DNA from: SSEF01 sp964398485 | Lineage (GTDB): Bacteria; Patescibacteriota; Minisyncoccia; Moranbacterales; UBA1568 | NCBI GenBank assembly: GCA_964398485.1 | Contig: CAYNMD010000033.1 | Span: forward strand, 1 to 7,911 | Direction: 5' to 3' | Length of the DNA stretch: 7,911 nt | Shown: positions 1 to 5,304 of the stretch, one piece after another | Numbering within the stretch: the first letter of the stretch is position 1 | How the letters are laid out: each line of letters opens with the position of its first letter | Position numbers and translations under genes: made by a program | Notes under the pieces: generated by a model | Seen by the model: only the letters and a program-made list of their open reading frames with translations | Told to the model about the DNA's origin: nothing | Databases searched by the model: none

Positions 1-3
1 CTC

Positions 4-759
4 GTGAGGTTGACTCGTTTTTTGTTGGGGCTTCTCATGCTCCTCGTCTCGTCTCTGGTTGTGGCTGCTCCTTGCGCTGAGAAGCAACCCGACCGGCTCA
101 TTCCGGAAGCGGGCGTCAAGGGAACGGCTATGTTCCCCAATGAGATCATTCAGCGGGAATACCAACCGCCGAGTCTCATGGCGGACCGCGGATTTGATTA
201 TGTGGTTGGCATGCTCAATGCTGTCACGGTGTACCCGTGCTCGCGAGGCCGGCCAGCCACGATCGAGATCCAGCAATTCGCTATCGTCCGTTTGGATGAA
301 GACGGTCGTCGTCTTGTCACCGAAGCGGTTGTCCACTACGATGGTCGGCGCAGCCAGTACTCTCTTGATGGCGGCCAATGGAAGCGGAGCCCGGAATGGT
401 TCATTTCTGGCCAGCCATCACTACAGCCTCAGGTGGTGCGTCAGACAGGTGGACTGCTCCACATCGATCTCGCATCGATTTCGGAGCACATCTACCACGG
501 TTGGACTCAGCCTCGGGTCAAGGCAGTGCCTGGCGCTCGCTATGGTGTGATCGCTACGGTGCGTATCACTGGTGACGCGCGGCTCCAACTCGGCATGGAC
601 TACTGGAAGGGGGCGAGTAGCGAATACAATGGTTGGTCGGCTGGCTGCGTCAAGTCGAACAACTGCGAAGCCTGGCTCAGTGATTGGTACGGTGACACTG
701 ATGGAGAGTTCCGCCTCATCGTAGCACCGAAGTCGTTTGTCGGTGCAGCCAATCGCTAA
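4..759 (+). CDS. Secreted four-cysteine protein of unknown function, paralog A (5' end may lie outside window)
   Basis: I do not recognise this 251-residue family. From the GTG at position 4 the protein opens with a classic signal peptide: basic n-region (R2, R5), hydrophobic stretch of about residues 6-20, and small residues A21-A22 for signal peptidase I. The mature part looks like a soluble, beta-rich domain with four cysteines (C24, C79, C215, C221), all matched in the next gene, so two disulfides are plausible. The C-terminal block, residues 190-236, holds G197-M-D-Y-W-K-G203, then SSEYNGW and a Cys-x5-Cys pair, and is 41/47 identical to the neighbour. The rich Trp/Tyr/Asp content suggests carbohydrate or surface binding, but that is only a guess. 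The frame is open to the left edge, so an upstream start cannot be excluded; the signal peptide argues for GTG. Base composition is visibly more GC-rich than the following gene. Confidence 0.85.
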   Translation: MRLTRFLLGLLMLLVSSLVVAAPCAEKQPDRLIPEAGVKGTAMFPNEIIQREYQPPSLMADRGFDYVVGMLNAVTVYPCSRGRPATIEIQQFAIVRLDEDGRRLVTEAVVHYDGRRSQYSLDGGQWKRSPEWFISGQPSLQPQVVRQTGGLLHIDLASISEHIYHGWTQPRVKAVPGARYGVIATVRITGDARLQLGMDYWKGASSEYNGWSAGCVKSNNCEAWLSDWYGDTDGEFRLIVAPKSFVGAANR

Positions 760-783
760 CCGAGATCAGTGAAGGGAGGCAGA

Positions 784-836
784 GGGAGGTCTGGGAAACA
801 GTGCACCGCGTGTGCTAGCCCAGCCTCCTCTTTTTT
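784..836 (+). terminator. Rho-independent terminator after paralog A
   Basis: G784-G789 pairs with C824-T829 (one G-T wobble at the base), T790 is bulged, and C791-G795 pairs with C819-G823. An inner stem is formed by AGTGCAC (800-806) against GTGTGCT (810-816). The hairpin is followed by C830 and six T (831-836). It lies 25 bases after the stop of paralog A and should end that transcript before the second paralog. Confidence 0.85.
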
Positions 837-844
837 ATATACAT

Positions 845-853
845 TGATACAAT
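845..853 (+). promoter_or_regulatory. Extended -10 promoter of paralog B (predicted leaderless start)
   Basis: TGATACAAT contains an extended -10: TG at 845-846, one base, then TACAAT at 848-853 (5/6 to TATAAT). No good -35 lies 16-18 bases upstream, as expected for extended -10 promoters. The predicted transcription start falls at about 860, exactly on the ATG of the next gene. A stop codon in the gene's frame at 845-847 prevents any longer upstream start, and no purine-rich ribosome binding site is present. Confidence 0.6.
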
Positions 854-859
854 AACTAC

Positions 860-1648
860 ATGCTTAGTTTTTTTAGCCGAATCATTGCTTTTTTTCTGGC
901 ACTCTTTTTCTTGGGGAGTGTGTCTTCGCTTGACCCGAGCCCACTCTATGCAACTTGTTCGAGTGAAGAGATTTCTCGAGAAGAGCCGCTTCCTTTTGAA
1001 CATACTAAAAATGACCCGGCTTTTTTTGCCAAGGAGACTCTAGCGCCAGAATATCAAACCCCAGAGCGGATGACAGAACTTGGTTTTACCCATGTAGTAG
1101 GCATGTGGAATATCGTCAGTGTCCTTCCATGTGATCGAGGGAATGAAGCAGGAGTTACTTTTCGATCATTGCAGATAATTGAACGTGACCGTGAAAGTGG
1201 CTCTGAGCGGGTAGTGCAAAACCTTTCCTTTAATGAGACATCTCGCGAGCCGGTAGCGCCATCCTTTGATTATACGACGTATTATCGAGAGCCATGGTTT
1301 ACGGGAGGTGGCCCATCATTTGAGCCAATAGCTGCTGCCATAACTGATGATGGTTATGAGGTCAATGCTCGCTTTGTTCCCAAAGTGATCCTTCATGGCT
1401 GGACCGAGCCCCGCGTTCAGGTGGTACCAGGGAGAGAATATTTTTTGGAGGCCACGCTCAAGATAGCTGGTGATGCTCGAGTGCAGCTCGGCATGGACTA
1501 CTGGAAGGGAACGAGCAGCGAATACAACGGTTGGTCGGCTGGCTGTCTCTCATCCAATAATTGTCAGGCCTGGCTCAGTGATTGGCACGGCGATACTGAC
1601 GGTGAATTTATTACTTGGCGAGTACCTTCTTTTCGTGTGAATGAATGA
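860..1648 (+). CDS. Secreted four-cysteine protein of unknown function, paralog B
   Basis: A 262-residue tandem paralog of the preceding gene, family unknown to me. The N-terminus is a signal peptide: M-L-S-F-F-S-R, hydrophobic residues about 8-22, and cleavage probably near the S22/A31 region. Four cysteines (C33, C91, C229, C235) match those of paralog A. Conserved landmarks in order are EYQ-x-P (64-68), VVGM-x-N (79-84), LPC-x-RG (89-94), HGWTEPRV (179-186) and the near-invariant block 204-250 with GMDYWKG, SSEYNGWSAGC and NNC-x-AWLSDW. The middle third (about 100-175) has diverged strongly and the very C-terminus differs. The start is fixed by an in-frame stop just upstream. Expression appears independent of paralog A, given the intervening terminator and promoter. 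The gene runs convergently into the ligase gene with only 25 bases between stops. An exported ligand-binding, possibly carbohydrate-related, role is inferred only from composition and the nearby glycan genes. Confidence 0.9.
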   Translation: MLSFFSRIIAFFLALFFLGSVSSLDPSPLYATCSSEEISREEPLPFEHTKNDPAFFAKETLAPEYQTPERMTELGFTHVVGMWNIVSVLPCDRGNEAGVTFRSLQIIERDRESGSERVVQNLSFNETSREPVAPSFDYTTYYREPWFTGGGPSFEPIAAAITDDGYEVNARFVPKVILHGWTEPRVQVVPGREYFLEATLKIAGDARVQLGMDYWKGTSSEYNGWSAGCLSSNNCQAWLSDWHGDTDGEFITWRVPSFRVNE

Positions 1649-1673
1649 GTAAAGCAACTCAAATACTTGGTAT

Positions 1674-3044
1674 CTAAGCGGCAGATTTTTTTAGAGATTC
1701 ACGATAGAGCGCCAGGAGACCTCCCATGAGAGTCCAGAGTATCCATTGGACGGGGGTATTTTTGAAAACATTATCCGAGAGACTAGCCAGAAGAAGGGAA
1801 AAGAAGACAAAACCAGTTATAGTAGCAAGATAACGGAGGCTATGGCTCGGAGTCTTGAAGTATATTCGAGTGACGAGCCAGAGAAAAGATGCGATGTAGA
1901 GCATGAGTACTGCGACACCAACTCGTCCTCCTTCGACGTAGAACTTAACAAAGTCATTATGAGGATCGTTGGAGCCAAAGCGGAGTCCCCGCAAATCTTC
2001 TGATGAGGTACGGAAGGTATCCATACCGCTCCCAAACCACTCACGATGCTCTATCCTTGTTTTGAGGAGCATGTCATGCCAGAGATTCTTGCGCCAAGTG
2101 ATTGAACTATCGGGTGTTGGATGGATAGCTTCACTGACTCGATCTTGGATACTTGGTGAAAGAGTAATGAGGAGGAGAGGAAAGAGTATGAGTGGCACGA
2201 GGAGAAATTTGGCTCGCGAGAGAGCGAGAAGACCGAGAAAAACAAAGAGCGCAATCCAGGCAATGCGAGCGTAGGTGAGGAGGAGGGTGAGGGTGACGAG
2301 GATGAGATAGCTGGTGGTGAGGAGCTTGCTGGCAGAGGATTTGGCGTAAACCAGAAAGTAGAGGGTGCCAAGAGCGATCAGGGCAAAGAGGAAGAGGCTG
2401 TAAACGTTTGGGTGACTAAAGGTGCCAAAAATTCGAGGAATAGAAACGTTTTCATCCTGAAGACCGATACCCATCACAAATTGATACAGACCAAAGAAGA
2501 TGGGGAGAAGGCTAGAGAGAAAAATAGCATGAAGAAGAGTGCGGAAGTCGCGGTAGCGATTGATAGCGATGTAGGCTATGGCTCCAATAATGAAGAGGTT
2601 AAAGAAGCGGAGGAGCTCTGAAAGTGTAGCGGTGTGATTAATGGAATACATCAAACTAAAAGTACCCCAGCCACTAATGAGGAGAAAAGGAAACATGAGT
2701 GGGAAACGGAAGAGTGACTTCCCATGAAGAAAAAGAAAAATTATACCGAGGGCAGCAATACCGACACCAAGGAGTTGAGACAGTGAGAGGCTAAGGTTGA
2801 AAAGGGTAAGAGTAAGGTATTGTGCTGAATAATCGAGGGACATGCGAACGATAAACAACAGACAGAGGAGGAGGAGCGGTGCTCGGAAGAGGAGAACTAA
2901 GCTTATAAGGCCACCAAAAAAGACCAGGGTGAGAAGCGGTGATATCCCCAAGATCAACAAGAGCGTAGTAAAAAAGAGAAGACCACTTATGGTAGCTATC
3001 CAGAAGAGGGGAGTATTCCATTGATGGTGGAAAGAATCAGTCAT
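1674..3044 (-). CDS. O-antigen ligase / Wzy-type polymerase family membrane protein
   Basis: A 456-residue polytopic inner-membrane protein with about 11-12 hydrophobic helices, a short basic loop near 234-240 and one long hydrophilic loop (about 296-372). Family hallmarks of Wzy_C/WaaL-type proteins are visible: R204-IFGTFSHPN (204-213), the TYAR-x-AW helix with R260, and in the large external loop GSGMDTF (338-344) followed by NDPHNDFVKF (359-368) with H362, then EGGRVG (371-376). Known members move undecaprenyl-linked glycans onto an acceptor (lipid A core, another repeat unit or protein). Which acceptor is used here cannot be read from sequence. The ATG at 3044 lies 24 bases after the stop of the methyltransferase gene, on the same strand, so the two are probably one transcript. 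Only a weak GGA precedes the start. No terminator hairpin is seen after the stop. Confidence 0.85.
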   Translation of the reverse strand: MTDSFHHQWNTPLFWIATISGLLFFTTLLLILGISPLLTLVFFGGLISLVLLFRAPLLLLCLLFIVRMSLDYSAQYLTLTLFNLSLSLSQLLGVGIAALGIIFLFLHGKSLFRFPLMFPFLLISGWGTFSLMYSINHTATLSELLRFFNLFIIGAIAYIAINRYRDFRTLLHAIFLSSLLPIFFGLYQFVMGIGLQDENVSIPRIFGTFSHPNVYSLFLFALIALGTLYFLVYAKSSASKLLTTSYLILVTLTLLLTYARIAWIALFVFLGLLALSRAKFLLVPLILFPLLLITLSPSIQDRVSEAIHPTPDSSITWRKNLWHDMLLKTRIEHREWFGSGMDTFRTSSEDLRGLRFGSNDPHNDFVKFYVEGGRVGVAVLMLYIASFLWLVTRIYFKTPSHSLRYLATITGFVFFSLLLASLSDNVFKNTPVQWILWTLMGGLLALYRESLKKSAA

Positions 3045-3068
3045 TGAGGTATATCCAAAGAAGAGGGA

Positions 3069-3722
3069 CTATTGATCCCAATAAACGGTAAACGTCATTG
3101 CGATACCACAGAAGCGATTTTTGATGAGCGAATACCGAGTGATTCCAGCTTCCTGGAGAAGTGAGCGGAGCTCTTCTTCTGAAAGAAGATTCATGTAAGT
3201 GCCAGTAGCCCACCCCTTGCCAATTTTTTGGAGAAACCAATCAAAAGACCGTTTCGAGAGGAGAATATGGAGCAGGGGGGTGCGAGTATGAACTTCGATG
3301 GGAAACAATCGATTGGGGGTAGTGAGGTAGCCTCGCCGGGCAATACGTTTCATTTCTCTGAGGAAGGTGATCTGCTGCTCTCTCGTACCAACGTGTTCAA
3401 TAACCGCATTGGAGTAGGCAATATCAAATGACCCATCAGCAAAGGGGAGTTTTGTTCCATCGGCTGTTTGAGTTTTTACTTTTGGGTAGCGAGTTTGAAA
3501 TTCTGTCCAATCAGACTCGAGACCAACAGCAGTAATATTTTCTGGATAACTGTAGAGACGTTCCAGGAGATTATCGTTCTCGGAATATTCGTGAGTGTTG
3601 ACGCCAATGTCGATGATAGTAGTGGAGGCAGTTGTCTTGGACCAATCTAAAAATTGGAGCCACTTTTTGGTGCGACTTTTTCCGGAAATAGCGCTGGCGA
3701 TATGTTCGACAATTACGCTCAT
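3069..3722 (-). CDS. Class I SAM-dependent methyltransferase (Methyltransf_11-like)
   Basis: 217 residues from the ATG at 3722. The Rossmann methyltransferase pattern is visible: a strand ending in DIG (38-40) as motif I, an acidic residue after the second strand (E69 in VGLESD), AD-G (87-89) before the LPFADGSFD stretch (92-100), and the SNAVIEHV motif (104-111), the usual UbiE/Methyltransf_11 signature. A following YLTTPNR turn precedes a C-terminal lid region. Motif I reads DIGVNTHEY rather than the usual D-x-G-x-G-x-G. The product likely methylates a sugar, lipid-linked glycan or small metabolite, judged only from its place upstream of the ligase and opposite a glycosyltransferase. A longer form starting at 3770 is possible in frame, but it would overlap the divergent glycosyltransferase gene and adds a non-family extension, so the MSVIVEH start is preferred. 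Confidence 0.82.
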   Translation of the reverse strand: MSVIVEHIASAISGKSRTKKWLQFLDWSKTTASTTIIDIGVNTHEYSENDNLLERLYSYPENITAVGLESDWTEFQTRYPKVKTQTADGTKLPFADGSFDIAYSNAVIEHVGTREQQITFLREMKRIARRGYLTTPNRLFPIEVHTRTPLLHILLSKRSFDWFLQKIGKGWATGTYMNLLSEEELRSLLQEAGITRYSLIKNRFCGIAMTFTVYWDQ

Positions 3723-3734
3723 GTGATGGATACT
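3706..3734 (+). promoter_or_regulatory. Promoter of the GT4 glycosyltransferase gene
   Basis: TCGACA at 3706-3711 (5/6 to the -35 consensus), a 17-base spacer, then GATACT at 3729-3734 (4/6 to the -10). The predicted start point is 3741, the first base of the ATG giving MRILLINK. The promoter lies inside the 5' end of the divergent methyltransferase gene, so each gene's control region overlaps the other's start. Confidence 0.5.
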
Positions 3735-3735
3735 A
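3730..3735 (-). promoter_or_regulatory. Possible -10 element of the methyltransferase-ligase operon
   Basis: Read on the minus strand this is TAGTAT (4/6 to TATAAT), followed by seven bases and then the ATG at 3722. This would again give a leaderless start. A TTGATG at 3755-3760 could be a -35, but its spacer is 19 bases, so the assignment is weak. It overlaps the opposite-strand -10 at 3729-3734. Confidence 0.3.
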
Positions 3736-3740
3736 AAACT

Positions 3741-4955
3741 ATGAGAATACTCCTCATCAACAAATATCACTACAAAAAAGGTGGGGCAGAAAGAGCCTAC
3801 TTTGATACTGCTCGTATTTTAGCAGAAAATGGTCATTCGGTCGCTTTCTTTTCTATGGAGCATCCAGACAATCTCGCGACCCCGTGGAGTAAATATTTTG
3901 TATCGGCGGTTGATTATTTAGATGAGAAGCAATCAGTTTGGAAAAAAATACAGGCAGCTTTTTCTATTATTTGGAATTTTGAAGCGGCCCGAAATCTGGA
4001 AGCATTAATTGTAGAGTTTGGTCCGGAAGTGGCTCATCTCCATAATACCTATCACCAGCTTTCCCCCTCTATTCTCTGGGTGCTCAAGCGGCATCATATA
4101 CCAGTCGTCATGACGCTGCATGACTATAAGGCGGTGTCGCCTAATTACAGCCTTTTTGTTCGAGGAAAGATATGGGAACATACTTCGGGCTTCCGAACGA
4201 TAATCGATCGAGCCATCAAAGATTCTTTCTTGAAAAGCATGGTCTGTGCTTTAGAACTTTGGTTTCATAAACTTATCGGAAGCTATAAGCTCGTTGACCA
4301 GTTTATAGCCCCGAGCCAGTTTCTGATCGACAAGTACAAAGAGTTTGGCTTTCCATATGCCATCCAGCGCATTGCTCAGCCGCTCTCTCCTTTTCCAGGA
4401 AGACCAGAAGTTTTTGGCTCTGGCAAATACTTTCTTTTTGCGGGACGACTTTCGAGCGAGAAGGGAGCGGAAACACTCCTCGAAGTCTTTTCGCAGATTC
4501 CAGAAGAAAGACTCTTGGTTGCTGGTACCGGACCGGATGAAGAGAGGCTCAAGCTCGTCTATGGCCGATGTAGAAACATTCAGTTTCTTGGTCATCTTAC
4601 GGGGAAGTCACTCGAAAAAATTTTCCACGAGGCTAAGGCATTTGTACTCCCGTCAGAATGGTATGAGAATATGCCGTACTCCCTTCTTGAAGCTCTTTCA
4701 TTTGGCTTACCAGTGATCGGTTCGAGATTGGGAGGGACAGTGGAGCGTATTCGAGAGGGGGAGAATGGTTTTCTTTTTGAACCAGGAAATAGAGATGATC
4801 TCAAACGGGTTATAGGGATCTTTAAGCAGTCCCATCAAGTATCTATGGGTGAAGCGGCTTGGGAGAGTATCCAAGATCTTCGAGAGGAAAAATATTACCA
4901 GGCCCTGGTGAGCCTGTACCGACACTTGATTGATTCTCTTGACAAAAAATTATAG
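3741..4955 (+). CDS. GT4-family (GT-B fold) glycosyltransferase
   Basis: 404 residues from ATG 3741, a usual length for GT4 enzymes. The protein begins MRILLINKYHY, a first Rossmann strand, then KKGGAER (12-18), the glycine loop typical of the acceptor domain. TLHDY with H127 matches the conserved active-site histidine region. The donor domain starts near residue 230 with FAGRLSSEKG (233-242), followed by AGTGPDEERLK and an E-x7-E motif (E309 and E317, in YENMPYSLLEAL), then PVIGSRLGG and GENGFLFEPG for nucleotide-sugar binding. A retaining cytoplasmic enzyme that adds a sugar to a lipid-linked glycan is expected; donor and acceptor cannot be told. The start at 3741 is chosen because a promoter places its start point there and the strand-1 motif begins at once. 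An in-frame ATG at 3726 would add five residues. A longer frame to 3654 would run antisense through the methyltransferase start and is rejected. Confidence 0.9.
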   Translation: MRILLINKYHYKKGGAERAYFDTARILAENGHSVAFFSMEHPDNLATPWSKYFVSAVDYLDEKQSVWKKIQAAFSIIWNFEAARNLEALIVEFGPEVAHLHNTYHQLSPSILWVLKRHHIPVVMTLHDYKAVSPNYSLFVRGKIWEHTSGFRTIIDRAIKDSFLKSMVCALELWFHKLIGSYKLVDQFIAPSQFLIDKYKEFGFPYAIQRIAQPLSPFPGRPEVFGSGKYFLFAGRLSSEKGAETLLEVFSQIPEERLLVAGTGPDEERLKLVYGRCRNIQFLGHLTGKSLEKIFHEAKAFVLPSEWYENMPYSLLEALSFGLPVIGSRLGGTVERIREGENGFLFEPGNRDDLKRVIGIFKQSHQVSMGEAAWESIQDLREEKYYQALVSLYRHLIDSLDKKL

Positions 4956-4967
4956 AAAGGTTTAAAT
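4939..4967 (+). promoter_or_regulatory. Promoter of the small membrane-protein gene
   Basis: A perfect TTGACA at 4939-4944, lying within the last codons of the glycosyltransferase gene, then 17 bases and TTAAAT at 4962-4967 (4/6 to the -10). The predicted start is about 4974, practically on the TTG at 4973. An AAAGG at 4956-4960 is too far upstream to be a good ribosome binding site. Confidence 0.45.
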
Positions 4968-4972
4968 AACCA

Positions 4973-5236
4973 TTGTCTTCACAAAGAGTTTGGGATATCA
5001 AATTGGCACAACGTGTACGAAAAAAGCGACGGGGAAATGGTAGTTCCATTTATCCGTCTGACCCGCAGATCAGTGCTAATCGGCGGGATAGGCAGCTTCA
5101 CCAGCGGCTGATGGGGGGATTCCTGGTTTTCGTAGTCGCCGCGGTAGGGGTTTTCGTTTGGGTGGTAAAGTCATCCTCTACAACGTCACCGCCAGCTTTT
5201 TCGCAAGAGAGTAGAAGTATCTTTTCTCTCCGGTAA
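4973..5236 (+). CDS. Small single-pass membrane protein, unknown
   Basis: 87 residues, not recognised. Residues 1-47 are hydrophilic and very basic (RVRKKRR at 14-20, RRDR at 37-40), 48-65 form one hydrophobic helix (GGFLVFVVAAVGVFVWVV), and the last about 20 residues are a Ser/Thr/Pro-rich tail. The positive-inside rule predicts a cytoplasmic N-terminus and a short outside tail. The start is TTG at 4973, because an in-frame TAA at 4967-4969 leaves no earlier choice; a shorter start at M47 would delete the basic region. The gene begins 17 bases after the glycosyltransferase stop, has its own candidate promoter and is closed by a perfect terminator, which supports a real expressed gene. It could be an envelope or division-associated accessory or a scaffold for the neighbouring glycan enzymes; nothing in the sequence decides this. 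Confidence 0.6.
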   Translation: MSSQRVWDIKLAQRVRKKRRGNGSSIYPSDPQISANRRDRQLHQRLMGGFLVFVVAAVGVFVWVVKSSSTTSPPAFSQESRSIFSLR

Positions 5237-5262
5237 CACTCGTTGAGTGGAGCGTGGATCGA

Positions 5263-5300
5263 TGGTCCAGACATGTATTGTCTGGACCAAATATTTTTTT
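5263..5300 (+). terminator. Rho-independent terminator
   Basis: A perfect 11-bp stem, TGGTCCAGACA (5263-5273) against TGTCTGGACCA (5279-5289), with a five-base loop TGTAT, is followed by AATA and seven T (5294-5300). It ends plus-strand transcription from the small membrane gene and any read-through from the glycosyltransferase. On the minus strand the hairpin lies just past the synthetase stop but lacks a T-tract, so it is a one-way terminator by sequence. Confidence 0.92.
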
Positions 5301-5304
5301 AGAC

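Noticed and set aside
59..575. Open frames on the plus strand inside the first secreted-protein gene
   Set aside because: Both lack domain-like composition, while the overlapping frame has a signal peptide and a paralog next door.
815..1003. Minus-strand frame of 62 residues across the second paralog start
   Set aside because: It is Lys/Arg-rich because it reads the antisense of a signal peptide and T-tracts, and it overlaps the terminator and promoter.
1646..1648. Possible recoding of TGA (as glycine, known in some candidate-phylum bacteria)
   Set aside because: TGA ends the second paralog at the expected length, and read-through would only give antisense of the ligase; the other genes translate well with the standard bacterial code.
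1746..3024. Several plus-strand frames antisense to the ligase gene
   Set aside because: They are charged, repeat-like translations expected opposite a hydrophobic membrane protein; the minus frame carries family motifs.
3654..3740. Longer N-terminus for the glycosyltransferase starting at 3654
   Set aside because: It would run antisense through the methyltransferase start, adds residues before the strand-1 motif, and the promoter points to 3741.
3723..3770. Longer N-terminus for the methyltransferase starting at 3770
   Set aside because: It overlaps the divergent glycosyltransferase coding region, and the extra 16 residues are read antisense to its conserved start. It is not fully excluded.
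5237..5249. Small hairpin CACTC-GTT-GAGTG just after the small membrane gene
   Set aside because: The five-base stem has no T-tract and lies just before the much stronger terminator; likely chance.
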